DNA of 64,000 bases from Paracoccus sp. R12_2 (GCF_017744015.1 NZ_JAGHRA010000004.1:186001-250000), one strand, 5' to 3'; positions 9,385 to 18,828 are shown, counted from the first letter of the stretch. Program-made: numbers and translations. The notes: generated from the sequence alone by a model not told the origin.

Positions 9385-10197
9385 ATGGCGGTTGGCGTGT
9401 TCGATTCGGGTCTGGGCGGGCTGACGGTTCATAGCGCCATCGCCGCCCGGTTGCCGGATCTGCCTTTGGTCTATCTTGGCGACAATGCGCATGCGCCCTA
9501 TGGGGTGCGTACACCGGACGACATCTTCGATCTGACCTGCGCGGGCGTCAGCCGTCTGTGGGACGAGGGCTGCGATCTGGTCATTCTGGCTTGCAACACC
9601 GCCAGCGCCGCCGCGCTGCGCCGCATGCAGGAAACCTGGCTGCCCAAGGGCAAGCGGGTTCTGGGGGTGTTCGTGCCGATGATCGAGGCCCTGACCGAAC
9701 GTCAATGGGGCGACAATTCGCCGCCCCGCCCCGTCGCGGTCAATCAGGTGGCGCTGTTCGCGACCCCCGCCACCGTTGCCAGCAGGGCCTTTCAGCGCGA
9801 ACTGGCATTCCGCGCCGTGGGCGTCGATGTCGAGGCGCAGCCCTGCGGCGGCGTCGTGGATGCCATTGAAATGGGTGACGAAATTCTGGCCGAGGCGCTG
9901 GTGACCAGCCATGTCGAGGCGCTGCTGCGTCGCATGCCGCAGCCCGAAGCCGCGATCCTTGGCTGCACCCATTATCCGCTGGTCGAGGCCGCGTTTCAGC
10001 GCGCCTTGGGCACCAAGGTCCGGGTTTACAGTCAGGCGGGGCTGGTCGCAGAAAGCCTTGCAGACTATCTTCAACGCAGGCCCGAGTTTCTGGGCGAAGG
10101 CACTGCGTCGAAATACCTGACCACGGGCGATCCGGTCCGCGTGTCCGGCAAGGCGACGCAGTTCCTGCGCCGTTCGATCCGTTTCGAGGCTGCTTGA
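9385..10197 (+). CDS. murI: Glutamate racemase
   Basis: The 270-residue enzyme makes D-glutamate for peptidoglycan. The N-terminus has the family signature [12 protein letters not shown]. The two catalytic cysteines sit in [12 protein letters not shown] (mid N-terminal half) and [11 protein letters not shown] (C-terminal half). An AGAAGGAGTGGC ribosome site precedes the ATG. It lies 10 bases upstream of ccmE and the two may be co-transcribed, although their functions are unrelated. Confidence 0.95.
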   Translation: MAVGVFDSGLGGLTVHSAIAARLPDLPLVYLGDNAHAPYGVRTPDDIFDLTCAGVSRLWDEGCDLVILACNTASAAALRRMQETWLPKGKRVLGVFVPMIEALTERQWGDNSPPRPVAVNQVALFATPATVASRAFQRELAFRAVGVDVEAQPCGGVVDAIEMGDEILAEALVTSHVEALLRRMPQPEAAILGCTHYPLVEAAFQRALGTKVRVYSQAGLVAESLADYLQRRPEFLGEGTASKYLTTGDPVRVSGKATQFLRRSIRFEAA

Positions 10198-10207
10198 GGA
10201 GGAAAGA

Positions 10208-10666
10208 ATGGCCGGTCTGAAATCGCTGAAGAAACGCCGTCGCGCGCAGGTCCTTATCGCGGCTTCAGTCGCGCTGCTGATCGCGGTGGGGCTGATCGGC
10301 TACGGCTTTCGGGACGGCATCAACCTTTACCGCTCGCCGACCCAGGTCAGCGCACAGGCCCCCGGCGCGGATGAATATTTCCAGCTTGGCGGGTTGGTCA
10401 AGGACGGCTCGATCATCAACCGCGATGGGGTCGCCTTCGATTTCATCATTACCGATGGCGCGGCAGAAATCCCGGTCAGCTATATCGGGCGCGATCCGCG
10501 TCCGGACCTGTTCAAGGAAGGGCAGGGCACGATTGCCAAGGGATATTATCGCGGCGGCCGCTTCGAGGCGGAAAGCCTGCTGGCCAAGCACGACGAAACC
10601 TACATGCCACGCGAAGTCGTCGATACGCTTAAGGAAAGCGGCGTCTATCAGGATCCCAATTCCTGA
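10208..10666 (+). CDS. ccmE: Cytochrome c maturation haem chaperone CcmE
   Basis: The 152-residue protein has a short cytoplasmic basic N-terminus, one membrane anchor (~15-34) and a periplasmic OB-fold domain. The covalent haem-binding histidine is H128 in the HDETYMP motif, with the conserved tyrosine at Y132. CcmE receives haem from CcmC and hands it to the CcmF/CcmH lyase. It is separated from ccmF by the endolysin/holin pair, which is an unusual split of the ccm set. Confidence 0.95.
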   Translation: MAGLKSLKKRRRAQVLIAASVALLIAVGLIGYGFRDGINLYRSPTQVSAQAPGADEYFQLGGLVKDGSIINRDGVAFDFIITDGAAEIPVSYIGRDPRPDLFKEGQGTIAKGYYRGGRFEAESLLAKHDETYMPREVVDTLKESGVYQDPNS

Positions 10667-10692
10667 GGCCGAGTCCAGCAACGCACGCATGG

Positions 10693-10707
10693 TTAACGAT
10701 GGGTTAA
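10693..10707 (+). promoter_or_regulatory. CtrA-binding site upstream of the endolysin/holin pair
   Basis: TTAA at 10693-10696 and TTAA at 10704-10707 are spaced by exactly seven bases, extended to GGTTAAC...GGGTTAACC. This is the classic full CtrA motif TTAA-N7-TTAA. It lies 61 bases before the endolysin ATG. CtrA is a known regulator of gene transfer agent and lysis genes in Rhodobacter, so the site and the downstream genes support each other. Confidence 0.8.
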
Positions 10708-10768
10708 CCTGACCCATCGACCCTAGAGCCGTTCGCCGCTTCGGGCGGCAGGCTTCAGGGGGATTCAG

Positions 10769-11380
10769 ATGCCAAGCGTCACTGACATCGCGCGAGAGAT
10801 CGTCGCCCGCGAGGGCGGCTATGTGAACGACCCCGACGATCCCGGCGGGGCCACGAATTTCGGGGTCACGATCGGCACGATGCGGTCGCTGGGACTGGAC
10901 CTGACCGGCGATGGCAAGGTCGATGCAGTCGATGTACGCGCCCTGACGCGGTCGCAGGCGGAACAGATCTTCGTCGAACATTATTTCCGCAAGCCGCGTC
11001 TGGCCGAATTGCCCGATCCGGTGCAGGCCAGCGTCTTCGACATGTATGTGAATGCCGGCGCGAACGCCGTGAAGATCCTGCAGAAACTGGTTTCGCGCAT
11101 GGGATTTCCGGCAACTGCGGATGGCGTGATCGGCCCCAGAACGATCGCCGCGGTCGCAGATGCTGCCGAAGCTGCGCCTGCCCATATCGCCGATGCCTAC
11201 GGGATCGCCCGGCGCAATTATTACTACGCACTGGCCGATCAGCGCCCGGCAAGCCGCAAATACGCGCGCACCCGCGCGGGCGGAAAAGGCGGCTGGATCA
11301 CCCGGGCCGAAACCTTCGTATCGCCGCGCTATCACCTGACCGAAGCCGAACACCGTGAAAGGACCGCAAGATGGGCATGA
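10769..11380 (+). CDS. GH108 N-acetylmuramidase, gene-transfer-agent type endolysin
   Basis: The 203-residue glycoside hydrolase family 108 protein has the AREGGYVNDPDDPGGATNFGVT motif at residues 13-34, with E15 the expected catalytic acid. A C-terminal peptidoglycan-binding-like part follows. It hydrolyses the glycan backbone of peptidoglycan. There is no signal peptide, so it needs a holin, and the next gene (10-base overlap) encodes one. Rhodobacter capsulatus releases RcGTA with such an unlinked endolysin/holin pair. The upstream CtrA box fits that role. There are no phage structural genes nearby. Confidence 0.85.
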   Translation: MPSVTDIAREIVAREGGYVNDPDDPGGATNFGVTIGTMRSLGLDLTGDGKVDAVDVRALTRSQAEQIFVEHYFRKPRLAELPDPVQASVFDMYVNAGANAVKILQKLVSRMGFPATADGVIGPRTIAAVADAAEAAPAHIADAYGIARRNYYYALADQRPASRKYARTRAGGKGGWITRAETFVSPRYHLTEAEHRERTARWA

Positions 11381-11913
11381 TCGACCGCTTCCTTGGTTTT
11401 GGCCAGGGTGTGACCGCGCTTGGCAGCGCCGCGACGGGCATGGCCGAGGTGTTCACCCAGAACGCGACGCGCAAGATGGAACTGGAAGAACAGGCCTATG
11501 CCCGCGCGATCACCCAGCTTGGACAAGAATTTCAGGTCGCCCGGCCGGGTTTCTTCGACAGTCTCGTGAACGGGCTGAACCGCCTGCCGCGCCCCTTGCT
11601 GGCGTTGGGGACGATGGCGCTGTTCGTCTATGCGATGGTCGAGCCGTCGGGTTTCGGCCTGCGGATGCAGGGGCTGCAACAGGTGCCGGAACCGCTGTGG
11701 TGGCTGCTTGGCGCGATCGTCGGGTTCTATTTCGGCGCGCGAGAAGCGCATTATTTCCGGCACCGGGTCTGGCCTGCGGCGCAGGTGGCAGGGACCGGCC
11801 CAGCACCCGACCGCCCGCAGGAAGCCGTCGCGCTGACCGGCGCCGCGCGGCCCGACGATGATTTTGCGGATAATGCCGCCTTGCGCGATTGGGCGGCCGG
11901 GTTGCGCGAATAG
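11371..11913 (+). CDS. Holin of the three-TM gene-transfer-agent release family
   Basis: The 180-residue protein has three hydrophobic segments at roughly 8-28, 74-91 and 108-125. It has a polar linker with KMELEEQAYARAI between the first two and an acidic tail. The layout and the REAHYFRHR segment match the GTA_holin_3TM family, which permeabilises the inner membrane so that the endolysin reaches the wall. Its start overlaps the endolysin gene by 10 bases, so expression is surely linked. An intrinsic terminator follows 30 bases after the stop. Confidence 0.82.
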   Translation: MGMIDRFLGFGQGVTALGSAATGMAEVFTQNATRKMELEEQAYARAITQLGQEFQVARPGFFDSLVNGLNRLPRPLLALGTMALFVYAMVEPSGFGLRMQGLQQVPEPLWWLLGAIVGFYFGAREAHYFRHRVWPAAQVAGTGPAPDRPQEAVALTGAARPDDDFADNAALRDWAAGLRE

Positions 11914-11942
11914 GTCGCACGGAAAACTGAAGGGCGGCGACC

Positions 11943-11966
11943 AAGGGGGGACTTTCCCCCCTTTTT
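11943..11966 (+). terminator. Intrinsic terminator after the holin gene
   Basis: AAGGGGGG, a five-base loop and CCCCCCTTTTT form a perfect GC stem followed by five T residues on the plus strand. It closes the endolysin-holin transcription unit only ~40 bases before the ccmF start, so ccmF probably relies on readthrough or a promoter within or just after this region. Confidence 0.85.
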
Positions 11967-12004
11967 GCGTATCCCTATGCTGGCGCCAACGGAGGAACAC
12001 CCGC

Positions 12005-13966
12005 ATGATCGCAGAATTTGGCCATTTCGCCCTGACGCTTGCCTTCGCGGTGGCGCTGTATCAGATGATTGTACCGATGATCGGCGCGGCCAAGGGCAGG
12101 CAGGGCTGGATGGACAGCGCCCGACCGGCCGCCATGGCCCAGTTCCTGCTGACCGGCCTGTCATTCGCGGCGCTGACGGTGGCGTTTGTCACATCGGATT
12201 TCTCGTTGAAGCTGGTTTATGAGAATTCGCATACCGCCAAGCCGATGATCTACAAGATCAGCGGCGTCTGGGGAAACCACGAAGGCAGCATGCTGCTGTG
12301 GGTGCTGATCCTGTCGCTTTTCGGTGCCGCGGCGGCGGCGTTCGGTGGCAACCTGCCGCCCAGTCTCAGGGCGCGGGTGCTGGGCGTTCAGGCGTCGATC
12401 GGCGCGGCGTTCTATGCCTTCATCCTGTTCACCTCGAACCCGTTTCTGCGCCTGGCCAACCCACCCTTCGACGGGCGCGACCTGAACCCCCTGCTGCAGG
12501 ATCCCGGTTTGGCCTTTCACCCGCCGTTTCTGTATCTGGGCTATGTCGGGCTTTCGATGGCGTTCAGCTTTGCCATCGCGGCGCTGATCGAAGGCCGGGT
12601 CGATGCCGCATGGGCACGCTGGGTGCGGCCCTGGACGCTGGCGGCCTGGATGTTCCTGACCGTGGGCATCGCTCTGGGGTCGTGGTGGGCCTATTACGAA
12701 CTGGGTTGGGGTGGTTTCTGGTTCTGGGATCCGGTGGAAAACGCCAGCTTCATGCCGTGGCTTCTGGCCGCCGCGCTGCTGCATTCGGCCATCGTCGTGG
12801 AAAAGCGCGAGGCACTGAAAAGCTGGACGATCCTTCTGGCGATCATGGCGTTTGGCTTTTCCATGATCGGCACCTTCATCGTTCGGTCCGGCGTCATCAC
12901 CTCGGTCCACAGCTTTGCCAGCGATCCGGCGCGCGGGGTGTTCATCCTTGCCATTCTGGCGGTGTTCATGGGCGGCGGCCTGACGCTGTATGCGGCACGC
13001 GCGGGTGAGATGACCGCCAAGGGCGTGTTTTCCCCCGTCTCGCGCGAGGGGGCGCTGATCCTGAACAACGTGCTGCTGGCGGTGTCGGCCTTCGTCGTGT
13101 TCATCGGAACCATGTGGCCGCTTTTCGCGGAAATGATGTGGGACCGCAAATTGTCGGTCGGCGCGCCGTTCTTCAACCAGGCGTTCACGCCCTTCATGAT
13201 CGTGCTGGCGATCGTGCTGCCTCTGGGTGCGATCATGCCATGGAAACGCGCCACGCTGATGCGATCGGCCAAGCCGCTGCGTGCGGCGCTGATCCTGTCA
13301 GTCGCGGTGATGGTGCTGGTCTGGTCGGTCTCGACCGGGCGCAGCGCGATCGCGGTGATCGGGGCCGGGCTTGGCGCCTGGTTGATCGCGGGCGCGGCGG
13401 CGGAACTGATCCATCGCACCGGGAGATCCGGCCTGTCGCGGCTTGTCCGGCTGCCGCGCGCAGACTGGGGCAAGGCGGTGGCGCATTCAGGCTTGGGCGT
13501 GACATTCATCGGTGTCGGTCTGCTGACCGCTTGGCAGACAGAGGATATCCGTGTGGCGCAGATCGGCGAACCGTTCGATCTGTCCGGATATCAGATCACC
13601 CTGACCGCCGTGGACGAGGTTCAGGGGCCGAATTATGTCTCGACCATGGCCACGATGCAGGTGGCACGCGACGGCAGGCAGGTCGCGACCATGCACCCCG
13701 AAAAACGCGTCTATCCCGTGCAGGCGATGCCCACGACCGAGGCCGCGATCGACAACGGCATCTTCCGCGACATCTATCTGGTCATCGGCGATGCGCAGGC
13801 TGACGGGGGCTGGGCCGTGCGCAGCTATATCAAGCCTTTCGCCAACTGGATCTGGGCGGGCTCGATCCTGATGGCGCTTGGCGGATTGATCAGCCTGTCC
13901 GACCGCCGCTACCGCGTCGCCGCCGGTGCGCGGCGCGCGCACGCCAACGCGGTGCCTGCGGAATGA
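12005..13966 (+). CDS. ccmF: Cytochrome c haem lyase subunit CcmF
   Basis: The 653-residue polytopic inner membrane protein carries the tryptophan-rich WWD haem-handling segment (GSWWAYYELGWGGFWFWDP, around residue 222). Many TM helices and a periplasmic loop near the C-terminus are also visible. CcmF with CcmH attaches haem to CXXCH apocytochromes. The start MIAEFGHFAL was chosen because GGAGGAACACCCGC precedes it; the longer frame overlaps the upstream terminator. It overlaps ccmH by four bases. Confidence 0.96.
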   Translation: MIAEFGHFALTLAFAVALYQMIVPMIGAAKGRQGWMDSARPAAMAQFLLTGLSFAALTVAFVTSDFSLKLVYENSHTAKPMIYKISGVWGNHEGSMLLWVLILSLFGAAAAAFGGNLPPSLRARVLGVQASIGAAFYAFILFTSNPFLRLANPPFDGRDLNPLLQDPGLAFHPPFLYLGYVGLSMAFSFAIAALIEGRVDAAWARWVRPWTLAAWMFLTVGIALGSWWAYYELGWGGFWFWDPVENASFMPWLLAAALLHSAIVVEKREALKSWTILLAIMAFGFSMIGTFIVRSGVITSVHSFASDPARGVFILAILAVFMGGGLTLYAARAGEMTAKGVFSPVSREGALILNNVLLAVSAFVVFIGTMWPLFAEMMWDRKLSVGAPFFNQAFTPFMIVLAIVLPLGAIMPWKRATLMRSAKPLRAALILSVAVMVLVWSVSTGRSAIAVIGAGLGAWLIAGAAAELIHRTGRSGLSRLVRLPRADWGKAVAHSGLGVTFIGVGLLTAWQTEDIRVAQIGEPFDLSGYQITLTAVDEVQGPNYVSTMATMQVARDGRQVATMHPEKRVYPVQAMPTTEAAIDNGIFRDIYLVIGDAQADGGWAVRSYIKPFANWIWAGSILMALGGLISLSDRRYRVAAGARRAHANAVPAE

Positions 13967-14421
13967 AACGGTTTCTGCTGATCCTGACGCTGTTGCTGAC
14001 CTTGCCCATCGCGGCGCTGGCAGTCCAACCTGACGAGGTTCTGGACAACCCCGCGTTGGAGACGCGGGCGCGCCAGCTGTCACAAAAGCTTCGCTGCCCG
14101 GTCTGCCAGGGCGAGAATATCGACGAATCGAATGCCGCGATCAGCCGCGACCTGCGGCTGTATGTGCGCGAAAGACTGGTCGCCGGGGATAGCGACGATC
14201 AGGTGATCGACGCCGTTGTGGACCGGTTCGGAGAGTTCGTCCTGTTCGAGCCGCGCGCCCGTGGCGGCAATCTGGTGCTGTGGCTGGCCGGTCCGGTCAT
14301 GGCGCTGATCGCGCTCTTGGTCGCGTGGCGTTTCATGCGCGCCCGTGCCGCATCGACCGCGCGCGTCGAAGACCTGTCTGAGGCCGAACGGACAAGGCTG
14401 CAGGAAATCATGCGCGACTGA
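13963..14421 (+). CDS. ccmH: Cytochrome c maturation thiol protein CcmH
   Basis: The 152-residue protein has a signal peptide (cleavage near ALA, ~20), a periplasmic helical domain with the redox motif LRCPVCQ (~43-49), and a membrane anchor at ~105-124. It reduces the apocytochrome haem-binding cysteines for CcmF. This is the short CcmH/CcmL form without TPR domain (CcmI is not in the window). It is translationally coupled to ccmF. A U-less hairpin (CGCGGGG/CCCCGCG, 14422-14444) directly follows the stop. Confidence 0.94.
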   Translation: MKRFLLILTLLLTLPIAALAVQPDEVLDNPALETRARQLSQKLRCPVCQGENIDESNAAISRDLRLYVRERLVAGDSDDQVIDAVVDRFGEFVLFEPRARGGNLVLWLAGPVMALIALLVAWRFMRARAASTARVEDLSEAERTRLQEIMRD

Positions 14422-14487
14422 CGCGGGGTCCGGCTTTCCCCGCGCGCCAATTCAGGCATCATGCCCCCAGACCAGAGGGGGACTTCC

Positions 14488-15258
14488 ATGAGTTTCGAGA
14501 CCATCCAGTTCGCCGTCAGCGACGGCATCGCGACGCTGATCCTGAACCGTCCGCAGGTGATGAACGCGTTGAACCGTCAGATGCGGGCCGAGATCACGCA
14601 AGCCCTGACCAGCCTGACCGAAGACGTGCGCTGTGTCGTGCTGACGGGGTCCGGCAAGGCGTTCTGTTCGGGTCAGGATCTGACCGATGCAAGCGCGGCA
14701 CTGGACCTCGAGGCGACGCTGCGCGACGAATACGAGCCGATGTTGCGGGCGATCCGCGACTGCCCGGCACCGGTGATCGCGGCAGTGAACGGCGTCGCGG
14801 CCGGTGCGGGCGCCAATCTGGCGCTGGTCGCCGACGTGGTGATCGCGGCTGAAAGCGCCAGCTTCGTTCAGGCGTTCACGCGGATCGGATTGATCCCGGA
14901 CGCCGGCGGAACCTGGGCGATACCGCGCGCGGTCGGTGCCGCCCGTGCCCTTGGAATGATGCTGTTCGCGGATGCCATACCGGCCCGGCAGGCTGCGGAT
15001 TGGGGATTGATCTGGCAGGCGCTGCCCGACGACGAATTCGCCCAGACGGTCACCGACCGGGCCCGCCATCTGGCGCAGGGACCGACCGCCGCCTACCTTG
15101 CCGTCCGCAGCGCCGTGGCGGCGTCCTTCGACAACGATCTTGACGAACAGCTTCGGCTGGAGGCGCGTCTGCAGGGCGAGGCTGGCCGCAGCGCCGATTT
15201 CCGCGAGGGCGTGGCGGCGTTTCTGGAAAAGCGCAAACCGGGATTCATCGGTCGCTAG
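14488..15258 (+). CDS. paaG: Enoyl-CoA hydratase/isomerase family protein, PaaG-like
   Basis: The 256-residue crotonase-fold protein has the oxyanion-hole segments GSGKAFCSGQDL and VNGVAAGAGANLAL, plus FTRIGLIPDAGGTW. The C-terminal QGEAGRSADFREGVAAFLEKRKP is typical of PaaG, the 1,2-epoxyphenylacetyl-CoA isomerase of phenylacetate degradation. The start MSFETI has GAGGGG upstream. No other paa gene is nearby, so the substrate could be another unsaturated acyl-CoA. It is adjacent to, but functionally unrelated to, the ccm genes. Confidence 0.8.
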   Translation: MSFETIQFAVSDGIATLILNRPQVMNALNRQMRAEITQALTSLTEDVRCVVLTGSGKAFCSGQDLTDASAALDLEATLRDEYEPMLRAIRDCPAPVIAAVNGVAAGAGANLALVADVVIAAESASFVQAFTRIGLIPDAGGTWAIPRAVGAARALGMMLFADAIPARQAADWGLIWQALPDDEFAQTVTDRARHLAQGPTAAYLAVRSAVAASFDNDLDEQLRLEARLQGEAGRSADFREGVAAFLEKRKPGFIGR

Positions 15259-15340
15259 GGCAAGCTGCGCCCTCATGGCGCGCGGGCTGCAATGCGGGAT
15301 GCCATCGGGAACGTGATCGGTCCGCAGGGCGGGGCGTATG

Positions 15341-15368
15341 TTGACTTCCCGTGCTGCGTGTCTAGCTT
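15341..15368 (+). promoter_or_regulatory. Predicted promoter of lgt
   Basis: TTGACT (15341-15346) and TAGCTT (15363-15368) are separated by 16 bases, 24 bases before the lgt ATG, in the gap after the paaG-like gene. The -35 is a good match and the -10 is moderate. Confidence 0.45.
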
Positions 15369-15392
15369 GCGCGACGAAACCCGAGAGGCCGA

Positions 15393-16280
15393 ATGATCCC
15401 CTTTCCCAATATCGCGCCCGAGATATTTTCCATCCATCTGGGTGGTCTGACGCTGTCGTTGCGGTGGTATGCGCTGGCCTATCTGGCCGGGCTGCTGATC
15501 GGCTGGCAGATCATGGTGGCGATGATGCGCCGCGACCGTCTTTGGGGCGATCGCGCGCCAATGGCGGGCGACGCGGTCGACGATCTGCTGACCTGGGTCA
15601 TTCTGGGCGTGATTCTGGGCGGAAGGCTGGGCTTCGTGTTGTTCTACGAACCCGGATATTATCTGGCCAATCCCGGTCAGATCCTGCAGGTCTGGCAGGG
15701 CGGAATGAGCTTTCACGGCGGCTTCGCGGGGGTCATCGTCGCCGCGTGGCTGTTCTGCCGCGCGCGCGGCATCGCGCCGCTGCGCCTTGCGGACGCGATG
15801 GCGGTCGTCGCCCCGATCGGGCTTTTCTTCGGCCGCATCGCGAATTTCATCAATGCCGAACTTTGGGGACGGCCCACGGATCTGCCCTGGGGGGTGATTT
15901 TTCCCGGCGAGGCGGCACAGAACTGTCCGGGGATTGAGGGGCTGTGCGCCCGCCATCCCAGCCAGCTTTACGAGGCAGGGCTGGAAGGTCTGCTGCTGGG
16001 GCTTGTCCTCTTGGCCGTGGTCCGCGCGGGCGGGTTGCGCCGTCCCGGATTGTCCTTCGGGATCTTCCTTTCAGGTTATGGTCTGGCGCGGATGTTCGTC
16101 GAGTTGTTCCGGGTCGCCGACGCGCAGTTCATCACGCCCGACAATCCGCTGGGTCATGTTGTCGGCGGTCCGGTGATCGGTCTGACGATGGGGCAGGTTC
16201 TTTCCCTGCCCATGGTGGTGCTGGGCGTGGTCTTCATCCTTCGGGCGTGGCGCCGCGCGCCTGTCCCGGCCACTGCATGA
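15393..16280 (+). CDS. lgt: Prolipoprotein diacylglyceryl transferase
   Basis: The 295-residue inner membrane enzyme transfers diacylglycerol from phosphatidylglycerol to the lipobox cysteine of prolipoproteins. Visible family motifs are FHGGFAGV (around residue 110) and the Lgt signature [16 protein letters not shown] (around 148-163), with several TM helices. It heads an overlapping set lgt-midA-like-pgeF (4-base and 17-base overlaps) that looks like one operon. Confidence 0.96.
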   Translation: MIPFPNIAPEIFSIHLGGLTLSLRWYALAYLAGLLIGWQIMVAMMRRDRLWGDRAPMAGDAVDDLLTWVILGVILGGRLGFVLFYEPGYYLANPGQILQVWQGGMSFHGGFAGVIVAAWLFCRARGIAPLRLADAMAVVAPIGLFFGRIANFINAELWGRPTDLPWGVIFPGEAAQNCPGIEGLCARHPSQLYEAGLEGLLLGLVLLAVVRAGGLRRPGLSFGIFLSGYGLARMFVELFRVADAQFITPDNPLGHVVGGPVIGLTMGQVLSLPMVVLGVVFILRAWRRAPVPATA

Positions 16281-17338
16281 CGCCGCTGGCGCAGATCATT
16301 GCCCGGCGCATCCGCGCAACCGGGCCAATCTCGCTGGCCGACTATATGGAACTGTGCCTGCTGCACCCGCAGCACGGCTATTATGCGACGCGCGATCCAT
16401 TCGGTCAGGCCGGCGATTTCGTGACCGCGCCCGAGATTTCGCAGCTCTTCGGAGAGCTTTGCGGGCTGGCCCTTGCACAGGCATGGATGGATCAGGGCTG
16501 TCCGGCGCCCTTCACGCTGGCCGAACCGGGGCCGGGGCGCGGTACGTTGATGGCCGACATGCTGCGCGCGATCCGAGCCGTGCCGGGAATGATCGACGCG
16601 GCCCGGATTGCCCTGATCGAGGCATCGCCGCATCTGCGCGATGTGCAGCGCGACAGGCTGGGCGATGTCCGGCATCTGGACAATCTGGACGACCTTCCAT
16701 CCCAGCCGCTGTTCCTGATCGCGAATGAATTCTTTGATGCCTTGCCAATCCGGCAGTTCCAGCATGTCGATGATGGCTGGGCCGAGCGTGTCGTCGGGCT
16801 GGACGAGAACGGCGGCCTGCGCCTGGGGCTGGCGCCGCCGGTCGATTTGCCGCGGCAGGGACGTGCAGGGGATGTGATCGAGGACTGCCCGGCCGCACCG
16901 GCGATGATGACGGCCATCAGCAATCGGATCGCGGCGCATGGCGGGGCGGCGATCATTGTCGATTACGGCGGCTGGAACGGTTATGGCGATACGTTTCAGG
17001 CATTGGCGGGGCACCGCCCTGAAGACCCGCTGGCCCGACCCGGCGAGGCGGATCTGACGGCACATGTCGATTTTGCGCCGCTTGCGGCGGCGGCGATCAG
17101 GGCAGGCGCCACGGTGTCGCGCCCTATCCATCAGGGCGACTGGCTGCTGTCGCTGGGGGCGCGCCAGCGGGCCGAGCGGTTGACCCAGGCGGGCGATGGC
17201 GGTGCGATGGCGGCGTTAGACCGCTTGACCGATGCAGACAAAATGGGTCACCTGTTCAAGGCGATGGCCATCTGGCCCCAAGGGGCGCCGCCGGTGCCCG
17301 GATTCGACGCACTGAGGCTTCATGCAGACGACGCTTGA
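16277..17338 (+). CDS. MidA/NDUFAF7-family SAM-dependent methyltransferase
   Basis: The 353-residue protein starts [12 protein letters not shown], overlapping the lgt stop by four bases. The longer in-frame reading into lgt is spurious. It has [21 protein letters not shown] and [15 protein letters not shown] at the N-terminus, then the SAM-binding [14 protein letters not shown], all hallmarks of COG1565. The mitochondrial relative NDUFAF7 methylates an arginine of complex I subunit NDUFS2. A similar job here is plausible but unproven. Confidence 0.88.
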   Translation: MTPLAQIIARRIRATGPISLADYMELCLLHPQHGYYATRDPFGQAGDFVTAPEISQLFGELCGLALAQAWMDQGCPAPFTLAEPGPGRGTLMADMLRAIRAVPGMIDAARIALIEASPHLRDVQRDRLGDVRHLDNLDDLPSQPLFLIANEFFDALPIRQFQHVDDGWAERVVGLDENGGLRLGLAPPVDLPRQGRAGDVIEDCPAAPAMMTAISNRIAAHGGAAIIVDYGGWNGYGDTFQALAGHRPEDPLARPGEADLTAHVDFAPLAAAAIRAGATVSRPIHQGDWLLSLGARQRAERLTQAGDGGAMAALDRLTDADKMGHLFKAMAIWPQGAPPVPGFDALRLHADDA

Positions 17339-18086
17339 GATCCTGACCCACCCGCTGCTGCACGATGTCAGGCACGGTTTCTTTACGCGAAAGGGCGGCG
17401 CGTCGTCGGGCCTGTTCGCAGGATTGAACTGCGGACGCAGATCCAGCGATCAGACCGACATGGTTGCGGTGAATCGTGCAAGGGTGGCGCAGGCGATGGG
17501 CGTCGAACCGGACAAGCTGGCGACGGTCAAGCAGGTCCATTCCGCCGACGTGGTGACACTGACCGCGCAGGACGACATTGAAAAGATCCGCGACACGCAG
17601 GCGGACGGCATCGTCACCGACCGGCAGGGGGTGGCGCTGGCGGTGCTGACGGCAGATTGTCAGCCGGTGCTGCTGGCCGACCGCGAGGCGGGCGTGATCG
17701 GCGCATGCCATGCGGGTTGGAAAGGTGCCTTGGCCGGGGTCATCGAAACGACCGTGGCGGCGATGCGGGCGTTGGGTGCGACACGGATCCGGGCTGTGAT
17801 CGGACCCACGATCAGTCAGCGTGCCTACGAGGTCGGCGAGGATTTCATGGAGGATTTCCTGATCGAAGACCCCGAATATCATCGGTTTTTCAGTGGCGGC
17901 CCGAACGGCCGTCCCATGTTCGATCTGCCGTCATTCGGACTTTCGCGACTGCGCGCCGAAGGCGTCGAGGCCGAATGGTCGCGCCATTGCACCTATTCGG
18001 ACCCGCAGCGGTTCTTCAGCTATCGCCGCGCCACGCACGAAGGGCAGGCGGATTACGGAAGGCTGATTTCCGCAATCGCGCTGTAG
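17322..18086 (+). CDS. pgeF: Peptidoglycan editing factor PgeF / laccase-domain protein
   Basis: The 254-residue YfiH/DUF152 protein has the zinc-site motifs VKQVHSADVV, LTADCQPVLLAD and GACHAGWKGALAG. A C-terminal HCTYSDPQRFFSYRR segment is also present. In E. coli PgeF removes wrongly incorporated L-Ser from muropeptide precursors; family members were earlier annotated as polyphenol oxidases. It overlaps the methyltransferase gene by 17 bases and ends the lgt operon. Confidence 0.92.
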   Translation: MQTTLEILTHPLLHDVRHGFFTRKGGASSGLFAGLNCGRRSSDQTDMVAVNRARVAQAMGVEPDKLATVKQVHSADVVTLTAQDDIEKIRDTQADGIVTDRQGVALAVLTADCQPVLLADREAGVIGACHAGWKGALAGVIETTVAAMRALGATRIRAVIGPTISQRAYEVGEDFMEDFLIEDPEYHRFFSGGPNGRPMFDLPSFGLSRLRAEGVEAEWSRHCTYSDPQRFFSYRRATHEGQADYGRLISAIAL

Positions 18087-18304
18087 TTCGAGAGGGACGA
18101 CGATCCCGGATGCGCCCGCAAGTCTTCCCAGCGGGCCTCAACGCGCAAAATCGTCGGATTGATGGATGGTCGATCCAAAAGCGACGATCACAACCGTTCT
18201 TGCCTGCGGTCTTGATGACCGTGGTGCCTTGTCTTTGAAAAACTGTCGGCCGCCACGCTGACATCGCGACCGACGAAAGTCCCGGCGGTTGGTCTTCTGG
18301 ACGG

Positions 18305-18472
18305 TCAGGCGGCGCGCGCATGCAGGTGATGCGCGCATAGTGCTTCGGCTTGATATTCCAGGCGTTCCAGAAGTTCGCGATACTGAACGTTATGGCGATA
18401 GGGCTTTAGTGCAGACAGGATGAGCTGCCATTCGTCATCGGAAATTTTCGGTCGAAATGCGTTGTTCATCAT
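18305..18472 (-). CDS. Small hypothetical protein (55 aa)
   Basis: I do not recognise this protein. The best start is the first of two adjacent ATGs (MMNNAFRPKIS). The open frame continues 27 codons upstream but that part looks non-coding. The product is predicted mostly helical (DDEWQLILSALKPYRHNV, then a Glu/Leu-rich helix) with a histidine-rich tail (CAHHLHARAA). The ribosome-binding site is weak (ACGAG). It sits alone between pgeF and tRNA-Val. Confidence 0.4.
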   Translation of the reverse strand: MMNNAFRPKISDDEWQLILSALKPYRHNVQYRELLERLEYQAEALCAHHLHARAA

Positions 18473-18753
18473 GGTGTTGCTCGTTCTTGCTGTAATTGCC
18501 TGTCGGCGAAGAAACTGAGTAGTCAGATATTGGTTGCATCTCGACAGTGACAAATGGTGCGTGAAAGCGGCGTGAACGAAACCAGCTCAGGTTGTGACGC
18601 TGCAAAGAAATATTCTTGGCCTGACGCGGAAAAGATCGCGGCCGGTCGGTGCCATCAGTTCGCTTCGGCAGACGGTGCTGCGAGAACAAACTGCCGCTGC
18701 CTTCAGGTTCTGGCCGTGACGATCAGGACGTGGTCGGTTTTGCCGGAACCATA

Positions 18754-18828
18754 TGGTGGGGCGGGAGGGGATCGAACCCCCGACCAACACGGTGTAAACG
18801 TGTCGCTCTACCGCTGAGCTACCGCCCC
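18754..18828 (-). tRNA. tRNA-Val (anticodon UAC)
   Basis: The minus strand folds into a full cloverleaf. The acceptor stem is GGGGCGG/CCGCCCC, the D-arm GCTC...GAGC, and the anticodon stem ACACG/CGTGT with loop TTTACAC giving anticodon TAC. A five-base variable loop precedes a T-arm with TTCGATC, and the CCA end is encoded. It is 75 nt long and reads valine codons, mainly GUA/GUG. Confidence 0.97.

Noticed and set aside
10769-11913. Endolysin plus holin as evidence of a prophage
   Set aside because: No terminase, capsid, tail, integrase or repressor genes surround them. The CtrA box and family types fit a gene transfer agent lysis unit instead.
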